Below are positions 24,897 to 33,810 of a stretch of DNA of 64,000 nucleotides, in pieces (position 1 is the stretch's first letter; the number at the start of each line of letters is the position of its first letter). Origin of the DNA: Deltaproteobacteria bacterium (GTDB taxonomy: Bacteria; Myxococcota_A; UBA796; GCA-2862545); contig REDI01000041.1 of the NCBI GenBank assembly GCA_007693595.1, positions 1 to 64,000 of the forward strand, in the 5' to 3' direction. The translations under genes were made by a program, and so were the position numbers. Under the pieces are notes generated by a model that was not told the DNA's origin, searched no databases, and worked only from the letters and a program-made list of their open reading frames with translations.

Positions 24897-26246
24897 TCAG
24901 GAGCGTAGACGTGACCCCCTCTCCAACACCTCCTCGACATGCTCCCGCAGACCGCCCTCGAAGCGGTCGGCGAAGCGGCTCTCGAGGATGCGCGCGCGCA
25001 CGCGCCAGCGGCCAGGCTCCTGCTCCTCGCGAATCATCTGCGGAGGCAGGGGGGCTGCCCAGGGTGAGACCAGCACGGCGTCTTCGATGACCCGGCGCAC
25101 GGCGCTCGGCGGGTGATGCGTCGGGACCAGGAGCTCGAACTCGAGGGTAGGCCAGCGACCCCTATCGGTGATCACCGCGTCGCGAAGGAGGGCCCGGTTG
25201 GGGATGGTGACCTGGCGTCCTGTCGCGTCGCGGATCCGCGTCACGCGCAGGGTGGTCTGCTCGACGATACCCGAGGCGATCGCCGTGGAGATCCACTGGC
25301 CGGGCCGGATCCTCCGCTCGGCGGCGAGCACCAGTCCTGCGACGAGGTCCGGGAGGAGGTCCCTCCAGGACCATCCCGCAGCCAGCGCTGCTCCAATCAC
25401 GATGATGGGGAGCGCGGGCTCGAGGTTGGAGGGCACGATGGCACCGATGACGCCGATGACAAAGAAGATCGCGCCGATACGCAGCCCGTGCTGAACTGCG
25501 CGGATCGCCGTAGGGAGCACGCCATTCGCGGCTAGGCGATCCCGAAGAGGGTTGAGGAACTGGGCCAACGCCCATGCGATGATGGCGATGAACGCGAGGA
25601 AGATCCCCCAGGCCCAGCCGCGAAGGACGATGCGGGGCATGAGCGCGTCGGTGGCCTCGCGGACCCCATGCAGAGGCGAGGTTGTGGGAACCTCGGCTGC
25701 CTTGGAGTCTTGTCGGTGCGGATCGGGCTCGGGCGCTAGCAGTGGGGGCTCGATCGTGGGGGGAGAGGGGGTTGCGGCCTCTGAGCTCGAACGCCCATCC
25801 TTGGCAGCCGGGGCCTCGCCGTCCTGAGCTTTGGGGGCGGGCTCCGCGCTCTCGGCGGACGGCGGGGCCCCTTCGACGCGGTCCTCAGGCTCCACAGACG
25901 AGGGCTCTTCGGCGTCGGCCTCGGGCTCTTGTGGGCCTTCCCCGACCGCCTCCTCTGGCGCTTCGCGCTCCACCGTGGTCGCCTGCTCCTCGCCGTCCAA
26001 CTCGTCGTCATCCAGCTCGTCGCCGTCCAGCTCGTCGTCATCCAGCTCGTCGCCGTCCAGCTCGTCGTCATCCAGCTCGTCGTCATCCAGCTCGTCGCCG
26101 TCCAACTCCTCGCCTTCTTGGTCGTCCGCGTCTCGCCCCTCGCCATCCTGTTGCTCGGCGTCGTGTGTCTCCACCGCCTCCGGGCTCGGTTCGTCTTCGA
26201 CGGCCAAGGCGGGAGAGAACACGAGCCACAAGAACAGCGGGATCAT
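24897..26246 (-). CDS. MscS-family mechanosensitive channel with acidic repeat N-terminus
   Basis: 449 residues. A signal peptide (MIPLFLWLVFSPALA) is followed by about 170 residues of Asp/Glu/Ala/Pro-rich sequence containing tandem DELDD/DELDG pentapeptides. Three transmembrane helices lie near 200-300. The MscS beta domain follows (GIVEQTTLRVTRI, then VTIPNRALL). MscS channels release solutes on hypo-osmotic shock. The ATG at 26246 overlaps the stop of the antiporter-ATPase gene (ATGA), so this is the last gene of the potassium cluster. The acidic N-terminus would lie in the periplasm and is not part of the usual channel. Confidence 0.88.
   Translation of the reverse strand: MIPLFLWLVFSPALAVEDEPSPEAVETHDAEQQDGEGRDADDQEGEELDGDELDDDELDDDELDGDELDDDELDGDELDDDELDGEEQATTVEREAPEEAVGEGPQEPEADAEEPSSVEPEDRVEGAPPSAESAEPAPKAQDGEAPAAKDGRSSSEAATPSPPTIEPPLLAPEPDPHRQDSKAAEVPTTSPLHGVREATDALMPRIVLRGWAWGIFLAFIAIIAWALAQFLNPLRDRLAANGVLPTAIRAVQHGLRIGAIFFVIGVIGAIVPSNLEPALPIIVIGAALAAGWSWRDLLPDLVAGLVLAAERRIRPGQWISTAIASGIVEQTTLRVTRIRDATGRQVTIPNRALLRDAVITDRGRWPTLEFELLVPTHHPPSAVRRVIEDAVLVSPWAAPLPPQMIREEQEPGRWRVRARILESRFADRFEGGLREHVEEVLERGSRLRS
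25998..26102 (-). repeat. Tandem 15-bp repeat, seven units, coding
   Basis: Seven copies of a 15-base unit (CAGCTCGTCGTCATC or its CAGCTCGTCGCCGTC variant on the + strand), with a degenerate eighth copy to about 26117. They encode the pentapeptide series inside the MscS-like protein. Variants alternate partly in pairs, so copy-number change by slippage or 30-base duplications is plausible and would stay in frame. Confidence 0.9.
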
Positions 26247-29200
26247 TCGGTCCACCCCCGCTCAGCCAAGACACGCGCCAGCGGCCCTTGTAGGTGCATG
26301 GCGACCGCGTAGCCCTGCGGGACCCGGACCAGCAGGCCGAGGTGGGCGAGGTGACCGAGGTGAGCCTCGGCTTTGACGAGACTGGAGCAGAACAACCACG
26401 CCTGACACTCGACCGTCATGACCCCCTGACGGGTGACCTGCCGGAGGGTGAGGAGGTCGTCGTCGGGGAGCTGGCGAAGGGCGGCCAGCGGCGGGGAAGG
26501 CACGTCGCCGATGACGATCACTCCGCGATCTTCGTCGATGTGGGCGATGGAGGCCATCCAGAGCTGGAGGCCGTCGTTGAGCAGTCCTCCGGTCGCGGCA
26601 TGGATCTGAAGGAACCAGGCCTCGCGCTCGCGATCGACGCCGTGGTTCGATGGCTGAAGCAAGGAGCGGACCTTCCAGGACAGGCTGGGTCGATTCTGAA
26701 AGTCGAGGGTGTAGCCGCTCATGCTGTGTCGGGCCGTGAGGGCCTGCGCGAGCGCTTTGGGGGGAAGGGGCTGGATCTCCACGATCTCGGCGAAGGCGTC
26801 TTGGAGCTCCGCGACTCGGTTGGCAAAGCGCCACAGCGGAGTGTGAGCCTGGACGAGCCAGCGGTTCTTGCCTTCGTCTTGGACCAGGCCGCGGGTGAAG
26901 GCGCGCAGGGCCTTCATGCCCCCTGGCTCCATGGAGAAGAGCCATTGAAAGCCCTCGATGACGACGAGACGATCCTGTGCGTCGCCCTGGAACCACTGCT
27001 CCACCTCCTCCTCGGTCGCGAAGTCGGTGAGTTGGATTCGAACCACATTCCGGGTATCGACCTTGCGAACCAAGGTGTTGGCGATCGCGCGCTTTCCGAC
27101 CCCCGCGGGCCCGACCAAGGCGACCGACCGCAGCTGTCCCCCGGCCTCGCCGTCGAGCACACGGCGCGCGCGGTCGAGCTCGGCGCGTCGGCCGATCAGA
27201 AGGTCGCCGGCTTCCATCGCGATGTCGCTGAAGAGCCGCCGGTAGACGAGGGGCAGCCCTTCGGGCACCGGGGCGGCCGCGAAGGAGCTCGGGGCGGGGC
27301 GCTGCTCGATCGCGCGGTCGGGTAGCCCCAAGAAGCTCTCTGCCCGACGGATCCCCTCGCTACCCAAGGCGCCTTGCAGGACTTCCCCTGCGGCATCGCC
27401 GGCGGCCTGGAGCACCCCACCCAGGCCCCCTGCACGGTTCATCATGCGCCGTCCAGCTGCGGCCTCGCGCACCAGCCGGAGGCGGAGCTCCGAGATCTGT
27501 CCGTCATGAACCTGGACCCGGAGCTTTTCGAGCTCCCCGACGACCCCTTCCTTCACGCCCTCAGCGGCTCGTTCGCCCCACCCTTCGAGCAGCTCGGCCT
27601 GCTCGGTGAGTCGCGTTCGGGATCGGCCGAGGTTCCCGAGCACCATGTCGTGGACCAGCTCCTTGGTCGACTCAGGGATCTCGCCGTCGATTAGCTCAAG
27701 CTCGCCGGTCGCCAGCTCGAGGTTGAACGCGACCAGCCGATCGAAGTCCTCGAGGGTCGCCACCAGCGTATCGGCCTCGGAGGCCAGGGAGCGGGTGAGC
27801 TCGGCGAGTCTCTGTGTGATGGTGGTCTCGATGAAGACCTGCACGACGTCGCGGAGCGGAACATCGGCGGTGGGAACCTCGGGCGGTAGGGCCCACTCGC
27901 CGGAGGGCTCGGGGCCTACGGGCACGGTGTAGCGCTCCGTGAGGTCGCGCGATGCCGCGATCAGTGCATCGACCAAGGCGCCGAGCGCGTAGTCGTCGGC
28001 CAGGAGCTGTCGGAGCTTGCTCGCAGATCGGGCGGCGTCTTCTGAGATGTGCTGCAGCGCCGTGCAGGCATCCCGCAAGGATCGGGCGAGGGTGGCGGCC
28101 TCGTTCTCGCGCTCCATGATGTCGGCGACCGAGACGAGGGTATCGCGGAGGGCGCTCCCAACTCGCGCGAGTTGCGTGTTGCCCTTGCCACGCACGTTGC
28201 GAGCGAGCTGTTCCCCATGTTGTGCGACGAGATCGGTCACTCTTCCCTCGAGCTTGGCGAGCTCTAGATCGAGGGCCAGCGCGGTAAACCGCCCGCTGAC
28301 GTCCTGGCGCGCGCGGCCCAGGCCCCGGCTGAGCAGCTTGACCCCCTGGGTTCGCTGCCGAAAGACCCTGCTGTATCGGCGAGAGCTGCCACGTAGGTCG
28401 AGGGTGTTCATGCGGGGGAGCTCTTCGATCCACTCCCGGTAGGTTCGACCGAGGATGCGTGCGGTCCGTAGGACCCCCTCGTGCTGGATGGCCGAGAGCT
28501 CATCGCGGGCGAGGGCGAACTCCTCTTCGATGTCCTGTCGGATCTGGGTCAGGAGCTCGTCGTGTTGCGAGATCGCCTGACCCTCGGGAGGGTCGAGGGT
28601 GGCGAGCGCGTCGTAGCCGTGATTGATCGCGTGAAAGAGGCTGCGGGTGCGTCGGTGGAGGTGTTGATCCGCGCTCACGAGCAACGCGGCCAGGCCCTCG
28701 AGGCGTGCGGGCACCAGCCCGACGAAGTGGTACCGCGCGAGGAGCTGCACTTGTACCGCGCGCTGGGGGGGCTTACCGCCCAGCAGACTACTGAGCTTGA
28801 ACCAGAGCTTGAAGGCACCCCGAAGCAGCGCCAGCCAGCCTGACTCCTCCTCGGGGCCCATGAAGGTCTGGGGCTCGTAGGGCACCACCACGGTCTCGGG
28901 GAGGCGGTTGACGGCATCTTCGATGGCCTCGACGAGGTCTAGAGGGCTCCAGCCGGGCTGCGAGATGTCTGAGGCGCGGGCGAGCACGGCGTCGCGCCAT
29001 CGGTCGGCGAGGATCGCGGTCTCGGACCGGATCCTGGGCGCCATGTCGGCGCGACCGTCCTGGGCAGCGACGGTGAGATGGCGGTGGTGTCTGAGGAAGT
29101 CCTTGCGCAGGATGTTCAGATAATCTCGGGCCTCTTCGACCCAGGCGCTCAGCGCGGCGCTCTCGACGTCTTGAAGGAGGCTCTGGAGCTCTGCCTTGAA

Positions 29201-30880
29201 GTCCTCGCTCAGGGAGCTGAGGGACTCCGCGGCGTAGCTTGGGGCAGGTGGCCAGGGATCTTCGACGCCCTCAGGCGGCCGCCAGATCTGGAGGGGCTCG
29301 GTGGACCGTGCCTCGAGGGACTCGGGCTCCTCCACTTTGGGGCTGGTGGTGCTCGGCAGCTCGCCGGCCATGCCCAGACCTGTCTTGAACAGGACGGGTC
29401 CGATGATCTCGTGGATGGCCACCCCAGCGATCGCGAGATCACGCAGGGCGACCCCCACATCGCCGAATCGGTCGGCCATCAGGCCAGCCAGCGCGATGGC
29501 GATCCCTGCTTGCGAGACGAAGCCCATCCAGGTGTAGCGCTGGATCGGCTCCGAGGACCCCACCATCCGGGTCGCGCCTCGGATCCCCAAGTAGACCCCC
29601 GCTCCGCGAAGGAGAACCAGCCCGGCCACGAACGGGGCGAGGGTCACCAGGCTGTCGAGGTGCAGGCTCGCCCCCGCTAGGGTGAAGAAGACGACGTAGA
29701 CGGGTAGTCCGAGCTTCTCGACCTCGTGGATGAGCTTGTCGCCTTCTTCGCTGAAGTTGGTCGTGGCGAATCCCGCCGCGATACACATCAGGGTGCTGTC
29801 GAGACCGGCGGCGGTTCCGACGTAGGCGATGACAAAGATGAGCGAGACGAGGAAGAGCAGGATCTCGACACGGACGAACCGTAAATAAGCGGCGATCCCG
29901 AAGCCGACGAGGGTGCCGAAGACCAGAGAGCCGCCGACGTGCCAGACCAGCGAGAGCGTGAACCGGCCGACGCCTGTTGATTCTCCTGCAATCTCGTCCG
30001 AGAGATCCGCCCCGCCCGCGGAAGCCACGAGCGCGGCGGGGTCGATCCAGCCTGTGGCGATCGCGCCGAAGATGCTGAAGAGCAGCACGATCACGACCTC
30101 CATCAACACCACCGCTGAGAGCGAGGTCGTGGTGACGGGACCCTCGGCGCGGGTGCTGGTGATGACCGCGACGGTGGCGGCCGGAGAGGTCGCGATGGAG
30201 ACGATGGCGAAGACGGTGAGCAGGAGCAACATGCCGACCGGGTCGAGCTTGCCCAGTGCGGCCTCTTCGGTCCCGAGGAAGGGTAGCGCCAGGCCTGGCC
30301 CCAGCACGCCGCCGATCGCCAGTCCAAAGAGGGCCATCATGGCGCCGACGGCAAAGAAGTGCCCGCCCATCACTGCGAGGATGTCCTTGAGCCCTCGACG
30401 CAGGCTCTCGAGCTTGAGCTCCCCGCCGGCGGTCAACGCGATGAGGGAGACGGCGAGCGTGTTGAAGATCGCGAGCTGACCCACCACACTGTCGTTGAGG
30501 ATGCCTTCGTCGAAGGGGGGAGGGAGCTGGCTGCCTCGAGGAAGGACGGCGAGCAGCGGGCCCGAGAGGGTCTCGCCCAGCCAGGGCGCGAGGGTGGTGG
30601 GTCCCTCGGCGACGGCCCAGCCGAGCGCGCTCGCGGCAGAGCCACCGAGCACGAGTCCCGCGACGAGGTAGCCCGTGATGTGGGGCAGCTTGATGGCGCC
30701 CACGATCTCGCCGAAGGTGTAGGATGCGAGAACTACGAAGCCCAGCGCCAGCATGGCGGTGGGGTGGAGCTCGTGCCCGGTGACCCCGAAGCGGTGCAGC
30801 AGCCACATCGCTCCCAGTAGCACCATGACGATGGCTACTTTTCGGAGGACGTCCGTGTTCTCGGAGCTGTGCGAGGCCAT
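26243..30880 (-). CDS. CPA2/Kef-type cation:proton antiporter fused to helical region and P-loop ATPase
   Basis: 1545 residues. Residues about 10-510 form a multi-pass Kef/Na-H exchanger-type membrane domain (DPVGM, TSPAATVAVI, repeated hydrophobic helices). About 560-1200 is charged, helical and coiled-coil-like without known domain. A P-loop NTPase follows, with Walker A GPAGVGKR near 1252 and Walker B LVVIEG near 1303. The last ~100 residues look like a winged helix. Kef systems normally end in a NAD-binding RCK domain, which is absent; the ATPase takes its place. It sits between TrkH and MscS genes, with gaps of 3 bp and -4 bp. I infer a nucleotide- or partner-gated K+ (or Na+) exporter. 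Confidence 0.88.
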   Translation of the reverse strand: MASHSSENTDVLRKVAIVMVLLGAMWLLHRFGVTGHELHPTAMLALGFVVLASYTFGEIVGAIKLPHITGYLVAGLVLGGSAASALGWAVAEGPTTLAPWLGETLSGPLLAVLPRGSQLPPPFDEGILNDSVVGQLAIFNTLAVSLIALTAGGELKLESLRRGLKDILAVMGGHFFAVGAMMALFGLAIGGVLGPGLALPFLGTEEAALGKLDPVGMLLLLTVFAIVSIATSPAATVAVITSTRAEGPVTTTSLSAVVLMEVVIVLLFSIFGAIATGWIDPAALVASAGGADLSDEIAGESTGVGRFTLSLVWHVGGSLVFGTLVGFGIAAYLRFVRVEILLFLVSLIFVIAYVGTAAGLDSTLMCIAAGFATTNFSEEGDKLIHEVEKLGLPVYVVFFTLAGASLHLDSLVTLAPFVAGLVLLRGAGVYLGIRGATRMVGSSEPIQRYTWMGFVSQAGIAIALAGLMADRFGDVGVALRDLAIAGVAIHEIIGPVLFKTGLGMAGELPSTTSPKVEEPESLEARSTEPLQIWRPPEGVEDPWPPAPSYAAESLSSLSEDFKAELQSLLQDVESAALSAWVEEARDYLNILRKDFLRHHRHLTVAAQDGRADMAPRIRSETAILADRWRDAVLARASDISQPGWSPLDLVEAIEDAVNRLPETVVVPYEPQTFMGPEEESGWLALLRGAFKLWFKLSSLLGGKPPQRAVQVQLLARYHFVGLVPARLEGLAALLVSADQHLHRRTRSLFHAINHGYDALATLDPPEGQAISQHDELLTQIRQDIEEEFALARDELSAIQHEGVLRTARILGRTYREWIEELPRMNTLDLRGSSRRYSRVFRQRTQGVKLLSRGLGRARQDVSGRFTALALDLELAKLEGRVTDLVAQHGEQLARNVRGKGNTQLARVGSALRDTLVSVADIMERENEAATLARSLRDACTALQHISEDAARSASKLRQLLADDYALGALVDALIAASRDLTERYTVPVGPEPSGEWALPPEVPTADVPLRDVVQVFIETTITQRLAELTRSLASEADTLVATLEDFDRLVAFNLELATGELELIDGEIPESTKELVHDMVLGNLGRSRTRLTEQAELLEGWGERAAEGVKEGVVGELEKLRVQVHDGQISELRLRLVREAAAGRRMMNRAGGLGGVLQAAGDAAGEVLQGALGSEGIRRAESFLGLPDRAIEQRPAPSSFAAAPVPEGLPLVYRRLFSDIAMEAGDLLIGRRAELDRARRVLDGEAGGQLRSVALVGPAGVGKRAIANTLVRKVDTRNVVRIQLTDFATEEEVEQWFQGDAQDRLVVIEGFQWLFSMEPGGMKALRAFTRGLVQDEGKNRWLVQAHTPLWRFANRVAELQDAFAEIVEIQPLPPKALAQALTARHSMSGYTLDFQNRPSLSWKVRSLLQPSNHGVDREREAWFLQIHAATGGLLNDGLQLWMASIAHIDEDRGVIVIGDVPSPPLAALRQLPDDDLLTLRQVTRQGVMTVECQAWLFCSSLVKAEAHLGHLAHLGLLVRVPQGYAVAMHLQGPLARVLAERGWTE

Positions 30881-30883
30881 GGG

Positions 30884-32446
30884 TCAACGCTTCCAGAAGT
30901 CAGGGAGGAAGAGGGCGAGCAGCGTGAAGAACTCAAGCCGGCCGACGATCATGGCGGCGGTGAACCAGAGCTTGGCCAAGTTGCTGTAGTCCGAAAAGTT
31001 GTCGGCGGCTTCAGGGTCGATGTTGGTCAGCCCGACTTCGTGGAAGGGAGCAGGGCCCATGTTGGAGAGCGTCGTGAGCATCGCGCCGAAGGCCTTGGGT
31101 ACGCTGACTCCGTCGGTCACGCCGACAAGCCCGATCCCGAACAGCATGAGGAAGGCGTAGATCGCGAGGAAGGCCGAGACGTCGAGCACGAGGGAGGGGT
31201 CGATGGGCCGGCCATCCATGCGGAGGACCTGCACGACGTTCGGGCGAAAGCTCTGCCGCACCTGCGCCCAGACGAGCTTGGCGGTCACCACGATGCGGAC
31301 GATCTTGATCCCGCCCGCGGTGGAACCGGCCGATCCGCCGATGAAGAGCAGGAAGATCATGGTGATGATGCCGACGGTTGGATAGTGTCGATAGCCTTCG
31401 ATGCTGTACCCAGTCGAGGTGATCGAGGTGGCGGTGGTAAACAAGCCCTGCCGGAAGCTTGCGAACAATGTGTCCCAGCCCGGAGCGGCCCACCAGACGG
31501 AGGCCCCGATAATCAGGGTCGCGCCTGCCACGATGCTCAGGTAGGCTCTGAGCTCTGTGGAGCGCCAAGCGGCTCGGAGCGATCGGGTGCGCAACACAGC
31601 GAAGAAGATGGCATAGTTCATGCCGCTCAGCAGGATGGTTGCCACGGCCGTCCACTCGATGGCCAGGCTGTTCCACCACCCGACTCTCTCGGCATCGAAG
31701 CCCCCAAGGGAGCTGTCGAGGGTGGAGAACCCCCCGGTTGGCATGGTCGTGAAGGCGTGGCAGACCGCTTCGAACCAGGTCATCCCGAAGAGTTTATAGA
31801 GCAGGATCACCACCAAGGTGAGCAGCACGTAGAGTTGCCACAAAACACGTCCGGTCTCGGCGATCCGAGGCTGGAGCGAGGTGACGGTGAGCCCTGGTGC
31901 CTCGCTGCGATACAGATGCCGAGCCCCAACCCCGATGTTGGGAAAGATGGCGACGAAGAGGACGATGATACCCATGCCTCCGAACCACTGGGTCAGAGCG
32001 CGCCAGAGCAGGGTCGGCCGGGAGAGAGTGCCTTCGATGTCGGAGACCACCGTAGAGCCCGTGGTGGTGAACCCGCTGATGGCCTCGAACAGCGCGTCCG
32101 CCGGGCCCATGCTCGCGTCGAGAACGTAGGGTAGGCCCCCGAGCATTCCGCAGAGAATCCACATCACGGAGACGACTAAGATGGCCTCACGACGCCCCAG
32201 GGCGGCGCCTGCTGCGTGGCGGCCGTAGACGAAGAGCGCGCCACCGGCCGCGAGCGTAAGCATGCCCGAGAGCACCAGGCCCACCGCCGCACCCTGATCC
32301 TGGGGCCGCGTGCCCCCCTCGGTCCAGGTCCACAGCGGAGCTGAGAGGGCGCACAGCAACATGCTGATCCCAAGCCCGATAGAGATCGCGCCGACAGGCC
32401 GGGCCACCGCCTGCTGCAAGGTTACCGCTGGCGTGGTTGGCTTCAT
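30884..32446 (-). CDS. trkH: TrkH-type potassium uptake channel subunit
   Basis: 520 residues, polytopic. The four pore-loop repeats of the TrkH/KtrB superfamily are visible: FTTTGSTVV, FTTMPTGGFST, TSITSTGYSI and a terminal LSNMGPA. GSAGSTAGGIKIVRI matches the superfamily signature around the third pore region. It is the K+-translocating pore and needs the TrkA protein, encoded 19 bp upstream, for gating. The next gene starts 3 bp after its stop. Confidence 0.93.
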   Translation of the reverse strand: MKPTTPAVTLQQAVARPVGAISIGLGISMLLCALSAPLWTWTEGGTRPQDQGAAVGLVLSGMLTLAAGGALFVYGRHAAGAALGRREAILVVSVMWILCGMLGGLPYVLDASMGPADALFEAISGFTTTGSTVVSDIEGTLSRPTLLWRALTQWFGGMGIIVLFVAIFPNIGVGARHLYRSEAPGLTVTSLQPRIAETGRVLWQLYVLLTLVVILLYKLFGMTWFEAVCHAFTTMPTGGFSTLDSSLGGFDAERVGWWNSLAIEWTAVATILLSGMNYAIFFAVLRTRSLRAAWRSTELRAYLSIVAGATLIIGASVWWAAPGWDTLFASFRQGLFTTATSITSTGYSIEGYRHYPTVGIITMIFLLFIGGSAGSTAGGIKIVRIVVTAKLVWAQVRQSFRPNVVQVLRMDGRPIDPSLVLDVSAFLAIYAFLMLFGIGLVGVTDGVSVPKAFGAMLTTLSNMGPAPFHEVGLTNIDPEAADNFSDYSNLAKLWFTAAMIVGRLEFFTLLALFLPDFWKR

Positions 32447-32465
32447 GGGTGGTGCGAGGACCTCA

Positions 32466-33809
32466 TCAGAGTACCCTTCGCTGGAAGAGACGCTGGATCG
32501 CGGGTCGAGCCCGCTCGGTCGCGAGCACGATCACCGTGTCCCCTTCTTCGATGATGTTGTCTCCGCGGGGGATCGTGAGCTCTTTGTCGTTGACGATCGC
32601 CGCGATCAGCGCGCCGCGGGGAATGCCGAGGCGGCGGAGCGGAACGCCCAGCGCGCGGCTACCCGCGGTGGCGACAATCTCGAGTACGTGGGCCTGGCCG
32701 CCCTCGAGCTCGGTCAAGCTCTTGATCTCGGTCGCTCGCGTGTAGCGGAGAATGTGGTCGCTGGCTGCGATCCGAGGAGACAGCACGATGTCGATGCCGA
32801 GCTGCTTATAGATCTCGAGATAGTCGGGACGATGGACGACCGAGATCGTTCGTTTGGCACCTGCGCGCTTGGCCAGCAGGCACGACATCAGGTTGGTCTC
32901 GTCGTCGTCGGTGGTGGCGACGAATAGGTCGTAGGCGCCGACGTTCTCTTCGCGAAGCGAGACGAGGTTTGTGCCGTCTCCTTGGATGACCGTGACCTTC
33001 GGGAGCTCTTCTGCCACGGAACGAGCCCGCTCCGCGTCTCGCTCGAAGAGCATGACCCTCGTGCCGTCGTGACAGAGCTGACGGGCCAGGGTCGTGCCGA
33101 TGACCCCGCCGCCGATGACGGCGGCGCTGCGGGCCTCGCGCGTCCCGGTGAACAGGTCCTCGGCCCGCTCGATGTTCTCGCGTCGACCGAGCAGGTAGAT
33201 CCGGTCGTTGGCGCGTAGGACATCCGCGCCACCGGGTACGGAGAGCTCACCATCTCGTACGATCGCCGCGACCAGGGTGTCTTTGGGGAGCTCAAGCCGA
33301 GAGAGGGGCTTCTTGAGCAGCCGACAGTCCGTACCGAGCTCCATCTGGACGAGCTCGACGCGATCATTCGCCAGATCGATGACCTCGAGGGCGCCGTGAG
33401 AACGCGCCACTTTCGCCATCTCTTGGCTGAGCAAGAGTCTTGGATTGACGACGACATCGACCCCGAGCAGGCCGTAGCTCACCCCCTCCCGGCGGTCCGA
33501 CCAGGCCGCGCCTTGGACCCGCGCGACCACCTTCTTGGCGCCGAGCTGCTTGGCAGCCAGGGCCGTGATCAAGTTGATCTCGTCGTTATCTGTCACCGCG
33601 ACCACGAGATCGGCCTTGGCGACCCCGGCTTCCCTCAAGATGTTCTCGTTGGCGCCGTAGCCGACGAGGGACATGACGTCGTGGTGCTCCTCGATCTCTT
33701 GGATGACCTGACGGTCCTCGTCGATCACCACGACATCGTGGCGCTGCCAGGCCAGGGTTCGCACGATGTGTCGGCCCACTTGCCCGATTCCGACCACGAC
33801 TACATACAC
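32466..33809 (-). CDS. trkA: TrkA potassium uptake regulatory subunit
   Basis: 447 residues with two tandem RCK modules. The first Rossmann motif is GIGQVGRHIVR at residues 6-16 with acidic DEDRQ at the end of strand 2; the second is IGGGVIGTTLARQL near 225. Each is followed by a TrkA-C domain (VAAIVRDGELSVPGGAD; AIVNDKELTIPRGDN). It binds NAD(H)/ATP and gates TrkH at the inner membrane face. The GTG start lies one base after the upstream antiporter's TGA. Confidence 0.93.
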   Translation of the reverse strand: MYVVVVGIGQVGRHIVRTLAWQRHDVVVIDEDRQVIQEIEEHHDVMSLVGYGANENILREAGVAKADLVVAVTDNDEINLITALAAKQLGAKKVVARVQGAAWSDRREGVSYGLLGVDVVVNPRLLLSQEMAKVARSHGALEVIDLANDRVELVQMELGTDCRLLKKPLSRLELPKDTLVAAIVRDGELSVPGGADVLRANDRIYLLGRRENIERAEDLFTGTREARSAAVIGGGVIGTTLARQLCHDGTRVMLFERDAERARSVAEELPKVTVIQGDGTNLVSLREENVGAYDLFVATTDDDETNLMSCLLAKRAGAKRTISVVHRPDYLEIYKQLGIDIVLSPRIAASDHILRYTRATEIKSLTELEGGQAHVLEIVATAGSRALGVPLRRLGIPRGALIAAIVNDKELTIPRGDNIIEEGDTVIVLATERARPAIQRLFQRRVL

Positions 33810-33810
33810 C

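Noticed and set aside
25998-26102. Short regular repeats considered as CRISPR
   Set aside because: Units are contiguous without spacers and are in frame inside a channel gene.
25831-26376. Ser-rich plus-strand frame over the 15-bp repeat
   Set aside because: Arises from the complementary strand of the acidic repeat; no ribosome site or domain.
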